From Ophthalmolycus amberensis (Eukaryota; Chordata; Actinopteri; Perciformes; Zoarcidae), in assembly GCA_024529925.1 (NCBI GenBank), contig JAFEUB010001477.1:62001-126000 (forward strand): a stretch of 64,000 nucleotides of DNA. Reading direction: 5' to 3'. The notes under the pieces are model-generated. The model ran no database searches, was not told the origin of the DNA, and saw only the letters and a list, made by a program, of their open reading frames with translations. Positions 27,247 through 40,518 of the stretch are shown here, piece by piece. A program made the translations under genes and the position numbers. Every line of letters starts with the position of its first letter. The stretch's first letter is position 1.

Positions 27247-30200
27247 AGCACATGCACACACACACATGTAACATAGCTGACTAGTCCCTGCTCTTTGGAA
27301 GCTAATTAGTGGGCTTGTCAATTTAAGCCTGGGGTGCTGTATGTGTGTGTGAAGTGCCCGCAGTATTGATAAGCTTTGTTTAACAACCACCTCCTCTCTG
27401 GTGGATGTGCAAGTAAGCGTGCATGTTCTACACTGAGCCATGACAGTATAACAAATAATAATTAGTAATTTTCCTTCTCTCTCTTTGACTGAGAAATCAC
27501 TGGATGCGCCTAAAGAAACATTGGATTTGAAAAGTAAAAGACACTGTCAGCAAAGAAGAAGAGGTTTTGTGTGTGTTACCATGACTGGACGTGGCCGTCT
27601 CACTTTCCTCGCTTTGCTGTGTCGCGATGCTTCCCGCCCTTCTGTCTCTCTTGCGGTGGCGAGAGCCGTGAGCCTTGTGGTGACGATGGCTCTGCCTGGG
27701 CATCCGAACCCCCACAAACAGAGCCCTGTGGCCTGAAAAAGAGGCGAGACGAGATTTTACTTTTCATCACTGAGTAATAGTTAGAGTCATGATTTATTGT
27801 AAAATAAATATGTAAACATTTGAGCTGTTCGATGTGTTCCTAAACTGTGTAAATGTAAATAAAGAAATCTCACAATGAACGTCTTGGCAAGTTATCTGAT
27901 GAAGTTTGCAACTTAAACATCACGACTGTCATTTTTAACTTTGACTTTGGGAATGTTAAGAGTGTTTTTGTTGTTGTTGTTATTTATATTTAATCAGATC
28001 AGTTCTTTAATTTTGTGCTGTACCTTTAAAATGTTTTTGTTTTTGAACACATTATTTTTATTCTACTTCTTGGCAACTTCCTAGGAACATAAACCTGGTA
28101 AAACTTGCAAACTGCAGTTGTGAAGGTTGTTGGTAACACAGTGGGCACAAGAAGCACTAAATGCACTGTTAGAATAAAATACTACTACTACTAGCAGCAG
28201 TAGTAGGATTATTGTCACTGCTAATAATAATAAACTTGTCCATCGAGTTTGCAGTTGTTTGTCTGTGTCCCTGACATACTGGTCAATTGCAAACCTTATC
28301 ACCCAAAGGTGAAGGTTGAATGGCATGTAAAACAATAAAAATAGAAAACATATTCTATTCAATCATGGCATTTATTAACAATATCAATATCAGATGTGAA
28401 AAGACATCATTCTTCATAAATGATAATCTTATCTTTTGATAAATGTTGCCCCACAAACACCCATATCTGACCGAGGGCAATAGAAACAAAAGCTTATCCC
28501 ATCAAAACCATTTCAAACATTCACATAAATATTCTACACTTAAGGATTCAGTAAAGGGTTCGACAGTGTTTTCCACTGCATGTTACTCACCTTCTAGTTC
28601 CTCCTTCTCATAGTGGATGTTCAGTACTGAGCTGGTCCCTCCCTGGTCTACCACCACCTCCTCATCTGGCCTCTGATGGATACACACAAAGACACATGTA
28701 AGTATAATGCCACTGTTCTTTTTAGGGATATTCAGTGCCGATTACAAGTTTCTTTACTATGCCCTTTGTGTCCAGCAGCCAGATTGTTCTTATGCAAAAA
28801 GTTCAACTTTGTAGAAAACCTTCAGCCCTTCAAGATCGGTCTGTGCAAAGGTCATTATATACAGAAGTGTCCTGTTAAAGACAAACTACTCACACAGTAA
28901 CAGAGCCACTAATTGGCTAAACTGGCAACAGCTTTTCATCAATGCGCATCAAATTCCAGACAGCCTATTCTCAGACCGTCTGGCACAGACAGGCAGGCGG
29001 CACACAAGCACACACACACAAACACACACACACACGCACACACACGCCAGAGTTAAGCAGAGCATGAGTCAGTTGTGAAATGTGCTGGGCTCTAATATCG
29101 AGGAGGAATCAAATCAAATCAAATCAAATTAGCAGAGAGCCACATCCATCAGGGTTGCTGCTGCGGGGAGACTGCCGCAGGATGTCAACTGTGTTTTACT
29201 ATCCCAGCCATGAGGCGTTGTCAGAAACAGTGGTGTTTGCCAAAGTGCAGAGGCGAGTGTTATCCATGGTCATGTATTGGTCCTATGCTAATGAGGGCAG
29301 AGTGCTGGGGGAACCTCTACTGTGCTGCTGCAGCGTCTCTGTTTTCAGGATCTGTCTTCATCCCTCGAGTCTAGTGCAAGCGAGAGTAAATCTTTCATTT
29401 CTAATCTGTGTGACCTCCAAACATGCTGTTAAAGACGGCGAGTGTGTACCACTGCACCAAAGTATGCCACCCTTTGTTTTCTGGGCTAACCTTTGACACA
29501 GATCTGGATGCCGGATGCAACATTACCCATAAAGTGTGTCAGCATATGTAAAAGCTGGCTTCAGTCATTAGAATCAATAGCAAAAATCTATAAATAAATG
29601 CAAACAGTTGATGGAGATGCTCACAGGCACACTGGTATATAAATGCAGCTCTCTACATAATAGATGCTTCCGCCCACTCTGAGCACATGATCTGTACGTA
29701 CTGGATGTTTTTCCAAGAGTGTGTGAGGGTGGCGAAGGCAGAATTTCTTACAGATGATTGAAATATCTGCCATGTGGCAAAACTGACACCCACTCTTCAA
29801 AAAATGATTAATAGTGTAGAGTGTTGACCTTACTTGAAAAAAAAAATAATCAGTTTGAAAATGAAATATTTTTAATGACAGAGAATGGAGAGAGAAATGT
29901 CACAGAGGAGGAGCTACATACGATTGTTAGTGTTCATCAATGAAACTCATAGTTAGCTTACAGTTGTGCCTGTAAAATATACATGTATATATATTTGCTA
30001 CGTGCTTGTGTGTCCGTCAAAAGATGGATGTGTATATAATGACAGACTATTCAATAAGTGTCACTTTCAGGGTTAAAACTGAGGGGCAAACACTGTGATC
30101 CACAGTCTCTGTCATGCAGTCTTTTCCTGTAATTGGTCAGTCCAATATCTAGAGAGCAGCGAACGCAGCATCTCGGGCTGCTACATGATGGCCACAGAGG

Positions 30201-32505
30201 AAAGAATAATTACAATTTGTCTTTCTGAAGTGCTATTGGCGAGAGCTGAGAGTTGCATAAGTGGAGTGGAAATGAAAATGTCTTGGTCTGTTGGAGCAGC
30301 ATCCTCATTTATTCTGGTGAAAAAACATTATGGTTTGGCTTATGAGAAGTGTAAAACCATACATCCTGTTAATGTGATTGATTGGTTATTTTATTACAGT
30401 TTTTCAAGGACGTAAAACAAAAAATATCCTGTGTATATTACTGTAAGTGTGTGTATGGAGGAAGTGATTTTTCTTAGTTCTCCTGGGGTTTGGCTGATAA
30501 AATACTAGGCACAGTTTATTGACAAAAAAATCCCACATTTGAATCATGCTGGTTTCCGCCTGCAGTTAGGAAATGTGATAAATGGTGCTGTGTGTGTGTG
30601 TGTGTGTGTGTGTGTATTTCAGACTGTATTTACACTAACACTAAAGTCCCACTAAAGCTGTTTTTTGTATTCTGTCTCGTTCTTTTAGCCTCTCATGCTA
30701 CAAAAACAGAACAGCTAAGCATATTAACACTAGATTGTGATAAGGAAAACAAATTCACATGCAGTTCAGACATAAAAGTCTTACCTGATTAAAAGCAAGA
30801 AATCAGAGCACAACATCTTCCTGTATTGTTTTTTAAATTTTTTATACCAAGCCCAATATCAGCACGGCCGGGCACTTATAATTCACACAACAGTTGAAAA
30901 CAGGTTTGGGATCCCAAGACATACACTTAATTCACAGGTGTGTGTGGCCTGGCGTTGCCTTCCTGCCTCCTTTCTCCACCATATCAGTGCTGTGGGATTT
31001 ATCTTTTCTTTCCATGACTGAGCACTTCTTAATCCGGAGACAATTCTGTCCTTGTAAAGAATAAGGCCACTTAATTAAGAAGTCATGCTTGAGCCAAACC
31101 CTGAATGTGACTCATGGTTTTATAATTATGATTATGCAAGGGATGGTAGTGCGGTGACAGAAGAAGAAGGCTTTTGAATGTGTACATACATCAAAGTGCC
31201 CCTAAGCAAGGCTCTAAACCAGCACTTGATTTAGAATATAAACCATGTATGTGAAATGTCTTCTTCATCGAACTATAAACCAAGTAATCTCTGTCGTTCC
31301 GTTTGTCTGCGTGTTCTTTGCATATCTTGACAATCTCATCCTACTTCACACGTGGCGGATGTATTGCTGAGGAGCCAGGGGAGTGCCGTGTCGAATTTGG
31401 TCAAATTTGGACATGTGACACTTTGAATAAACAAGCTAATAGAGCTCTGTCCAGCAATATTTATTATTTTCAATATTCATCATATCTAAACATAAGAAAT
31501 CTACAGCTATTCAAGCCTACCTTGCCTAATCGTAAAGTCTGCCCCTGTTTTCTTCCCCTGTGAATCGATGTGTATTTCTCTGTTGTTTCTGACTGTGACA
31601 GCTGCAACTTGAGTGTGTGACGCAGCTATGTCATGGCAGGAAGCGCAGTGTTGAGTGTGACATTGTTTGTATGAGCGGTTCTCGAGAAAGCTGCAAGCAG
31701 CAACACCACAGACCAAGCATTGCACTAGTCTTTGTAAATAAGAATGATCCCCCATTCACTCTGCTGGGTTAGACTATACTTTTGTGAAGTGTTGACACCA
31801 AACATTTCTCCTTTCTCTCACTCTTAGAAAAGACTATGACAAACTTTAAAAACTGTACGGAGTGAAGTGTAGCACCACAGTGTCCAAGTCATTATTACAG
31901 ACTTTACTCGACTAGGTAGAGTAAAACCACTGAAAGAAATGTTCCAGAGGTAGAAGAAGAATCGTACAGAAGTACACAGCATTTCATGTTCACAAGGTCA
32001 ATGGCATTTAGATCCATGTTAAACCTGGAATAACTGACTTGGGGGCAGCAGAGACATTATTTATACTTTTTAAGCTGATATGGTGAGCGTGTTAGCAAAC
32101 AGTTTCACCCTTTTAGCTCTGTTTTTGGGCTGCACGAACTACGTAGGGAAATATCTGGCTCTTTAGCTACTAAATGCTCCACTAGTTCCCCATCTAGTGG
32201 CTTACACTGTATTGTCTGTCATTTGGTGCAGAGCAGGTAGTGTACAGTGAGTTTTTAAAACATCTTGCTGAAAACATCTGCCTGCTACGGCCTAAACGAC
32301 ACTATGAGAGCGGTAACTATGAAACATACCATAAAGTTGCTAAACAATGAGCTTAAATATGCTATAAAGCTCCGCAAAGTCAAGTAGGAGCTTCAGATTC
32401 ATGATGATTATTGATTATAGCTCTTTAGAATAACAAACAATCCTGTGCATGCCAACCCACTGGGCGAATCTCTTCCTGCTCTCACATGTAGTCCTGCTTC
32501 ACACT

Positions 32506-32541
<36 letters not shown>

Positions 32542-32762
32542 TAGTGTTATCAGTCAGTGCAGCTGTGGCTGGTGAATTAGGGCTGCTATGCAGTGTGTGG
32601 GTTTGGGCTCAGGCTGGAGGCAGTTGGGTCCATTAGAACTGGAGCTTTACCAAACATATAGACACACAACAAGAGAGAATGGATGAGAGAGAGAGAGAGA
32701 CTCTAAAACCTCTTTGCCCCAGAAAGCATTGCAGATCATCAATTAGTTTGGATCCATATGGT

Positions 32763-32812
<50 letters not shown>

Positions 32813-35800
32813 AAATAAGAGGAAAATCAACTCCTCACTGAATTACAAATGAACTACAGAGTGGGTGGATTTTTTTGTCAGAGAACGACGTAACAGAAAA
32901 GAAAAATCTTCTTTTAGGTCATCTTTATCAGATTACACTTCTGTGTTGTCAATGCCATGGATATGATCATCCTTCTCCTGAGTCCAAGCTCTCCATAACA
33001 CGATATGACTCACAGCCGGTAGTCACAGTTCAACACCTTCTTAATAGCGAACGCATGCAAGTGTGTGTTTTTAACGGGTTAATGGTTCCCTGTTGTTCAT
33101 ACCTCACCTCCCTTGTGTCACATTATGGGCTTCAGCTAATTAAAAGCTCACATGGCACTTTAGGTTACTCTCTCTCTATGGGTGAGCACATCTGTGACCC
33201 CCAAAGCATGCACGTGTGCGTGATTATCCACTGACAGGGCACAGCATTTGTGATCTGCTGCCTGTTTCTATCACCTGGCAACAGTCTCTTTTTCCTCCAC
33301 TCTTGTCCTCAAGCTTCAGATCACTCACAGTGCTTAAGATAAGATAAGATAAGATAATCCTTTATTAGTCCCTCAGTGGGGAAATTACAGGATTACAGCA
33401 GCATTGCTCACAAGTAATAAAATAAAAGATAAAAATCAAGTAATATAATAAACTAAACAGTAAACAGTAGAACAGTAATAAAATAAGACAGGCTTGGGAG
33501 GGTTTATGACTCCAAAATAATTTTCCACACAGATTACTGCCACTGCACCGTAGAGGCGGTCCACAACTAGCCCCAAAATGGATGCCTGTCCTTGAGTTTC
33601 CGTCCTTTACAAGCATAACAGTGTTAACCACCCGTGGGAAACGCATTGGAGCTGCCTCGTGGTTGGATATGAGAAAAGAAGCACATTATAGTGCCTGAGG
33701 ATACCGTCATGTGAATTTACAAAAGGAAAGAAAATAAACATTACAGCTTAAGAGCACTGTATTCTAACTATTTGATATTTTGCTCCAGTTAAGTTTTGGT
33801 TTAGTGGCACGTTACATGGCAAGTATTTGTGGCCCAAAATATTCAGTTAGCCCCTTCAGATCTTTCCACAGTGATGCTATTAAATGATAGGGTTCTGTTG
33901 TAAAATAATAATCCGTTGCCCGTATGCACATAGACACAGTTTTTCCTTCCTGAACTAATTCCTCCTGTTCGTAAGGGGCATTAAAAGATCCATTTCCAAT
34001 GCTCTTTCAATGTATGTGATGGGGGACAAAAGTCACAGTACTCGTTTCGTGTACAGAAAATATGTTTGAAATCAAGTGGGTATCTTCCAAAGTTAGTCGT
34101 TTTAGTATGAAATTCCCTCTTTGTGTTTCCACAGACAGCGTTTGCTTTTTGAGCTGTGGTGGAGAAACAAGGGGATTTTGTGCTAAAAAGAAACGTTGAC
34201 ACTTCATTTGTCTAACTCAGACTGCTCATATAAGCTTTAGATAAACTTTGGAATGTATAGAGCACCAAACAAGGATTTTGTCCCACATCACTTGGAAGCA
34301 TGTTAGGAATGGCTCTTTTAATAGCTAATATGTACAGGGGGAATGATTAGGCTACAGCAAGAAAAACATTATTTAAATGTTGATGTGGATACCTATTTCT
34401 TTAACTTACCCATTGACCCTATCCTTGAAATGTTTTGTCTATAATGACACATTTTCACGTTATTTAGTTATTGATGATAATCTAACATAAACTAATCCTT
34501 CTATGAATGCACAGTGCCTTTAAGCACCCCAATCTAGTGTATCAGCATGTAGAGGCCAAAAATAGAGAGATGCTATCACTCGCCTACGTTTGATAACTAA
34601 ACAAAAACAAGATGAATTTTCTGGCAGGGCAGATTGTCCCAGAAAGACGTTAGATTCCCAGAGCAGAATGAGATACTTCACACAGTGTCCTACTTATGAT
34701 GCTGATAAACCTCCAAGTGATGCAGAAGGTGACTGTGGACACACACAGGTTCATTCCTTGGTGTGATATGTAAACTGTAAGTTAAGAATCACCTAAAGAA
34801 GAGAAATCCTCGGACATTCTCAGACTACTGCTGTATGACCAAAGTTGGGGTGTTTTTGGCGACAACTTCAGGCAAAATCAGAAGGTAATGTCAAAGTGCA
34901 TTACAGTGAAACCGATTGAACTGGTCATCGCCCTGAACAAATAGAGCAGCAATGATTTGCATCCCAGTTCTCCGGACTAAGAGGGGCAATCGATGTGCTG
35001 TGACAAAATGTCCTTTCACTCTATGAGGACTGTGAGGGAGCTGTGAGAGGAGCTTCAGAGGGCTGATATGAAGACGTTTGGAATTCAGAGGGACAACACA
35101 CATGACAGACACCGCGTAGTTTGGCTAAGAAAGAAGCAGGCATTATTTTTGTGTGAGCACATAGTATTGTTGTCAGAGCAAGTTTATTAAGGGATATCTT
35201 TCACTCTGTATGAATGTAATAACTATGAGCAGTGAGCGTTGCAAGACACTGAATGGTACTTTAAATAAATAAAAGTGCATCATGATTCAGCAGCCCGGTG
35301 TGGGCTTCCGAGTCATTCGAGATGTCTGTCACTGGTGACTCAACTGTTACGATGATATCTTCCATTCTAACAAAGCACTTGTTGAACATTTGTTTCTGTT
35401 TCAGTCCATGGAACCCCCCCCCCCCCCCCCCGTTTTTCGGACTGCTGACCCCTCGCTCCTCCCTTCCCAGAAGCACCCTGAACTGACAGCAGGGACACAG
35501 ATCCTGACTCAGACAACTGGGCCTGTCACTTCCAGACCACACGGCTTCGTGTCTGAGAGTTGTTGGCGCTCGCCGCCAAAGCAGCAGGGCTACCGCTGCC
35601 CCTTCATTGCACCACCACTAACCTGCTGTAGAGACACATGTGACGGTGCTTCACTTAGAGGAGGGGTTAACATGAATGGATGAAAGGAAGAGGTACTGGT
35701 GAATACGTGAACTAGGAGAGGAGAGAGCTGCAGGAGATAGGATGAAAGGGGCGGTTGTTTTGACTGCTTCAGCCCACGGGTAGCATGAGTCATTCGCACC

Positions 35801-38800
35801 TTTTCTTTGCCACACATACAATTCCTGCCTCTCCACAGCCCTCGCTCTCTAATTGTTTTCTTTACAGACAGATTACTGCAGCCTTAGTTAGTTTAGTGGG
35901 AGAACGACGGTACAGTATCATTTTAACCGATTTTGGAGTTACACTTTGCAAAGTATGTTATCAAATTGAGACCATAAATTGTTTAAGAATATTCTCAATC
36001 AAAAACAAAAACACTCTGAACTGCATGTGTCTGGATGATTCTCTGGTCATATGATACCTAAAACACTTGAGTGAAATGCAACTGGACCTACTGTTTGAAG
36101 ACTTTTGTTAACTCATATTAGTTCTGGTGGGGAGTTTAAACCTCTCTGGATCTTTACTCGAAGCAAACTAAACAAATCTGGTGGCTTTGGTCACATGTCG
36201 CATTACTATAACGGTTTCAAACATCATGTGGAGTATTGAGTACTTTAAAAGATTTAAATTGCGACTTTCTCAGACTGATTACATTAGAAGGACTCTTTGT
36301 AAAAAACAGTACAATGAACAGTGTCCAACAGTTCCCGAATGATTTCATCCAAAGTGTAACATTGACTGTCACCTTCGCAGTTAAGAAGCAGCAGTTTGGC
36401 ATTAGATGTATTTGCATAAACATTAGCTCTCTTGGGGTTTGTTTTCTTTACATAGATTTGCTATTCTTTAATAACACGTACTATGTACTAAGTAATGAGG
36501 AATACATGTTTTGTAATAATTAGAAGCAAACCGACTGTCATGGCTTTAATTTTTTCGAAGGCAGAATAGTAGTAATCTATAACAAAATTACCTGCTTAAT
36601 CTACTATAAATAAATTACAAAAAGCTATTCAATTAAATTTGTTTTTATGTCTTTGGTATTTTTGTCATAAACACTGAAATGATGATTGCTGGGTAATATG
36701 TATGTTGATGTTGTCCAATATCAAGTCTGCATTCAGTCATGTGACGACACAATAAATGGTGGCTAGTCTAACCTGTAGAGACAAGGTGAGCGCAGCATCA
36801 TGCCAAACTAGCAGTCATGCTTTTCAAACATAAAAGAGCCAGCAAGGAGAGAAAAGAGAGAAAATAACTTGAGGAGAAGGTAGCCAGGCCTAATTTAGAT
36901 AAATTTGCTTCGTTATAAACAGTTGCCAGCCAACAGTGTGTGCTTCATAACTATCTAGCGGCACCGGGGTCTGTCATACTAACGTGCACCAGGGCCCGTC
37001 ACAAGTACTTTACGGCACTGCATGTTGGACTTGCTCATGCAACCCTATACTGCAGATCTAGATCTTAACACCGGAGGTGAAAACTAATTACAGTATTTAC
37101 TTAACAACCTAAAAGCAAAGCAGAGGTACTGGTACTTTATGGAGTTACATTGCAACGTGTGATGGCACATTTTCAGCACAGAAAAAAAATGAAATTCAAG
37201 CATATAAGAGAAATTAAGTTTGGTAATAACCACATAAGTGCACAATGATAAACACGTATGTGGATGAAGGAAACACTGTAACAAACATGTTGAGCTTAAA
37301 ATAGATTTTTGTACAAAATATAATCTTTTTGCTTATATTTTTATGTGCACAAAATGTCCCATTTCACCAAAGGGATGAGCCACAGATATAAGTCCACATG
37401 ACAATGTGTGCAGTTTTTTAACTGTAGAAATACAGCAATATATTTTGGAGAGTTGGTCAGACAAAACAAGGAATTTGAAGAGATCAACTTCAGCTTGAGG
37501 ACTTTGTGATGGCTGTTTGTCAGTAATTACTGAAATTTTAAAGAGCAAATGATAAATCTAAAAATACAATTTTAAGAAGAATCGATAACGGTGTCCTGTA
37601 CTTATGAAAGCTAAGGGCCACCAACATGATGGCTGCAAAGTGCTGCTTATAAATCAACACATAAAGAATGTAACACTCTGGATGTCCTTCTGCATTGGCA
37701 CCTGAAGTGGATTTTTGAACACAGAACTTTTACTTACAGCTGAGTATTTATACACCTTCATATTGCTGCTTTTACTCAAGCGAATGATCGGATTACCTTC
37801 CCCACTACTTGGGACACCTCAGCAGCGCTTTTTGGCAAACATTTCAACTGGCTTCAGGTGGAGAGAATGGCAAAGATCCCAGTCCATGCTGACTGACCAG
37901 ACTGTCACAGAAATAGTGGACGGACACACTATACAAGTTTCCTGTCGTGACAGTTAACTGGCATAACGTTTGAAGAGTGAGCTTCCAGGAAATTTCCCCT
38001 GCCTGCCAGACAGCTGTCTAGTCATATAAGAGACTTCCCAGCTCACCTCTGTTCCTCTTCCATCTGTCTCCTGCCCCCAGACCGGATGTTATTACATATC
38101 ATCATAATGGCATGACGCTGGGATACTGCATGCATGTTACAATCAAGCTTCAAACATTACTGCGTGTCAGCTTCAACAGCCAAGTGTGCTCACTGGTTCA
38201 TTTGTTCACTGCTTTCTCTTTTCCCTCCAACTCCTCAGCCGACCCGGGATGTGATAACGGATCACACATCAACAAGACAGTAAGGATGATGCCATGTTTA
38301 CCTTCAAAACCTCATTTGACTGCAGGCTTTCCTCCCCCTGCAGACAGGATTGGCTATTAACGCACATGTAGGAAAGTAGAAGCGGATCAGCACTGTGTGG
38401 TACACGGTGTAAGGATGGCGTCAAGGTCATGTGAGGGTAACTAGGAAATATACACGCTGTCTCAGAGCCATCTGAAAACCCAGCAAACTGTCCCGTTCCT
38501 GTTATTCCTCTCACACAAGCGACTTCAGGACGGGCAGTTGACATTTGAATGCGGTTACAATACATCGGTATCTAATCAATACTCCGCTGCAATCGTCGTG
38601 GCTGGAACACGTGTGTGTGCTTCAGGAACAGCCAAAAAAGAACTCAGTTCATCGCAATGTCATCCGCTCACCGGCATTACTGCACGTGTTAGCGTCCCAA
38701 AATATCAGTATCAACAACATCCTCCGCACACAGCGTCATTCTGCAGGGTAAGAAACCGAATACAACTTAGTATCGAGGGAGCTCGATAGTCCGCTTATAC

Positions 38801-39090
38801 AAAAAAATGTGCAAATAGCGGATCAATTTAAAACACTGCCGCATTCTATGACATGCATGTGGAAATACAACAGGGGCAAAGACAACGGATGGGACCATTT
38901 CTGTGAATAAATAGTTCCTGAAATACGACATATTATGAATTTCTATTGAATAATTTCAAACTGAGGGCTACAGTTGTTGGAGCTTGAGTACATGCAGGTC
39001 TGTGCCAAAGCACCCCTCCATGCATTCAACATTTAAAGGGCACTTTACCTGGTAGCTCAGGCTCTCAGGGTCGTTGACGGGCGTGCTCAT
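16828..39090 (-). CDS. slc4a8: Sodium-driven chloride/bicarbonate exchanger (NDCBE-like, SLC4 family)
   Basis: Plasma-membrane transporter that brings Na+ and HCO3-/CO3 2- into the cell, in mammals in exchange for Cl-, raising intracellular pH. Complete gene, 24 coding exons, all phases compatible, about 1,123 aa (human about 1,093). Exons in order: 39090-39049, 28672-28591, 27732-27580, 27088-26953, 26017-25857, 23773-23597, 23095-23013, 22444-22287, 22190-22103, 21979-21833, 21687-21587, 21113-20939, 20808-20675, 20575-20330, 20055-19950, 19595-19434, 19320-19207, 19108-18947, 18839-18588, 18483-18415, 17902-17729, 17628-17497, 17405-17302, 17041-16828. Residues 1-443 are the cytosolic domain (FEEDVEDGGERWSKP, SLHSLFELRSC); about 444-975 are the membrane domain. 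The extracellular loop at about 628-690 has paired cysteines and NKT, NIT and NLT glycosylation sites. EKRKMPGVPNG, VGVRMP.RQSHRHH and CDPS.INISDEM favour slc4a8 over slc4a7 or slc4a10. Exon 7 (23013-23095, a weakly conserved linker) and the extent of the last exon are the least certain parts. Confidence 0.88.
17683..17705. repeat. (GA)n tract in slc4a8 intron
   Basis: About ten GA units just downstream of the exon ending at 17729 in transcript direction. Confidence 0.85.
19913..19931. repeat. (TG)n tract in slc4a8 intron
   Basis: Nine TG units, 19 bp from the splice donor of exon 15. Confidence 0.8.
23774..25856 (-). other. slc4a8 intron 5
   Basis: This 2.1-kb intron lies between the exon ending EEIA and the exon starting DMVLDH. 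It holds a (CA)n tract and otherwise AT-rich unique sequence. I see no internal gene. Confidence 0.7.
24370..24399. repeat. (CA)n microsatellite
   Basis: Fifteen AC units inside slc4a8 intron 5. Confidence 0.9.
27209..27243. repeat. (CA)n microsatellite
   Basis: About 17 CA units inside the slc4a8 intron between exons 3 and 4. Confidence 0.9.
29107..29129. repeat. (AAATC)n short tandem repeat
   Basis: Between four and five units of a pentanucleotide. Confidence 0.75.
30588..30614. repeat. (TG)n microsatellite
   Basis: Thirteen TG units. Confidence 0.9.
32060..32290 (-). repeat. Dispersed repeat, copy 2 (inverted relative to copy 1)
   Basis: Its reverse complement matches 15592-15780 over roughly 190 bp with point differences and small indels. 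It lies in slc4a8 intron 1, while copy 1 lies downstream of the gene, so the pair forms an inverted repeat around the whole transcription unit. Confidence 0.75.
32507..32538. repeat. (CA)n microsatellite
   Basis: Sixteen AC units. Confidence 0.9.
32764..32807. repeat. (CA)n microsatellite
   Basis: About 22 CA units, with a short (GA)n run at 32687-32700. Confidence 0.9.
33335..33480. mobile_element. Non-LTR retrotransposon tail
   Basis: (GATAA)n is followed by CCTTTATTAGTCCC and then TGGGGAAATTACAG. This arrangement of a short tandem pentamer next to a conserved tail is typical of fish LINE or SINE 3' ends. The family is not determined. The element is a fragment in slc4a8 intron 1. Confidence 0.55.
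35414..35431. repeat. Poly-C run of 18
   Basis: Uninterrupted C homopolymer in slc4a8 intron 1; its length may be unreliable in the assembly. Confidence 0.9.
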
Positions 39091-39450
39091 GGCTTTTGGG
39101 TGAACCTGCTCAGTGTTCACGAAGTATACAGGTGAGACTTGCTCAAGGGGCGATCAGCCACTCGGCGCTGTTTTAGGACCTTTTGAAGAAGCGGTCACGA
39201 GTTGGCAACAGCAGTTGCTTCTGTTTCAGCAGACATGGTGAGATTGAACATCTCTTCCTGATGAGGGAATCGGTGAAAAGCGTAATTTTGCCCTCCCCGT
39301 GTTATGATGATTTCCCGTCGGCGCTTCCACCTCCCCTCCCTCCTGTCCTGACTGTGGGAGCAAGATGCAGAGAGCATCGCTGCAGCATCAGCCAATCAGA
39401 GCGCAGAGGCACACAACGGGCTGCTGCTACCCAACACAATAAAACCATGA
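39091..39450 (-). promoter_or_regulatory. Predicted slc4a8 5' UTR and promoter
   Basis: The segment directly upstream of the slc4a8 ATG is richer in GC and CG than its surroundings and holds a CCAAT box (plus-strand CCAATCAGAG from 39392), an NF-Y-type site that works in either orientation. No TATA box is evident. The start ATG at 39088-39090 begins MSTPVNDPES.LSYQ, which fits the short first coding exon of this family. The transcription start is not resolved. Confidence 0.5.
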
Positions 39451-39825
39451 CAATGATAAGCTTGTAAAGGTACGTTGCTCTACACACCATGTCCAGTTTA
39501 GCAGCTTCTCACATTTCAGTTCCTAAAATGTGCTGAATATGATCATTGTGTACAGTGTTGTTGCTTCTTCTAACACGTCCCTGCATTCACAACGCTACCC
39601 CAATCATTAGAACCATGCTGACAAAACTTCTTGGCCTATTTTTATTTTCTTTACCTAGGTCCTATTTATTTTATTTAATGGACAGAAGACGTTGCGGGAG
39701 AAGTGCTTAGATCCTTTACATGAATACCACAATTAAAAAATACTCCATTACAAGTAACAGTCCTGCAACTGTATCAACTAATGATATTTTAAAAAATCCA
39801 GAGGTTTATGTTATTATTATTAATT

Positions 39826-39925
39826 ATTATATTATATTATATTATATTATATTATATTATATTATATTATATTATATTATATTATATTATATTATATTAT
39901 ATTATATTATATTATATTATATTAT
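39826..39925. repeat. (ATTAT)20 pentanucleotide array
   Basis: Exactly twenty perfect ATTAT units (100 bp) and further imperfect TTA triplets just before them. It lies in the 1.9-kb interval between the divergent slc4a8 and ttll3 start codons. Confidence 0.95.
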
Positions 39926-40476
39926 GTAAATTAAATTAAGATATAGTCTTCAGTAAAGTAATAAATGCAAAGTGAGCAGTGCGCACATAAAATGAAAGCG
40001 AGAACAGCGACATTATTGATCTTGTAACACACTAGTGCGTAACCAGAAACCCTTGGATGCCATCTTGTGGGAAGGTAAAGCATTAAGAAAAATATATGTT
40101 TGTAATAATCCATGTAGGCTACATGGCGTAAAACGTGTTTGACAGAATGACATGTGTTTATTTAAGATGCAGGGCAGGTAGTTTTTTTCTTAAACCTCTG
40201 CTGATTGTCACTTTGTAATTTGATAAGGAAGCAAAAAATGTGAAATCAAGCAACCTCCACATTGGACTCAGCATGAACTCTATTGGTCAACACAATGTGA
40301 GGCTGTTCGCCTGTCAAACTGACGCAATATCAAACACTTGGTTGGATTTAGCTCAGTAGGTGTCGCTGCACGTGTTGGAAGTTGTTGAGTGATCCACGTT
40401 CTTCAACGCATGCTTAACTAAAGGCGGTCGATTTGTCCTCACCCTGCACGCGGCGTCCTGTTTCTCCATGGGTACG

Positions 40477-40490
40477 GTTGTTGTGGAAAC
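40477..40490 (+). promoter_or_regulatory. X-box-like RFX site 1
   Basis: GTTGTTGTGGAAAC approximates the RFX X-box (GTTRCC, 0-3 bases, RGYAAC). It lies about 0.5 kb upstream of the proposed ttll3 start codon. Alone it is a weak match; the second copy 42 bp away makes it more interesting. Confidence 0.4.
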
Positions 40491-40518
40491 TTTAAACATT
40501 CTAGTGGGAGCATGCACG

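Larger units (their letters stand above)
28673..39048 (-). other. slc4a8 intron 1 (10.4 kb)
   Basis: The largest intron of the gene separates the 14-residue first coding exon from the exon beginning RPDEE. It contains microsatellites near 29.0, 30.6, 32.5 and 32.8 kb, an 18-base poly-C run, a dispersed repeat and a retroelement tail near 33.4 kb. An alternative first exon could lie inside, as is usual for SLC4 genes, but I could not identify one. Confidence 0.7.

Noticed and set aside
36830..36890. Lys/Arg-rich frame MLFKHKRASKERKERK, possibly a transposon-derived start
   Set aside because: It stops after 16 codons and no transposase motif follows.
16828..39090. Assignment to slc4a7, slc4a10 or the electrogenic slc4a4/slc4a5 group
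   Set aside because: VGVRMP.RQSHRHH, EKRKMPGVPNG and the CDPS.INISDEM tail fit slc4a8 best; the electrogenic members differ strongly in the membrane domain.
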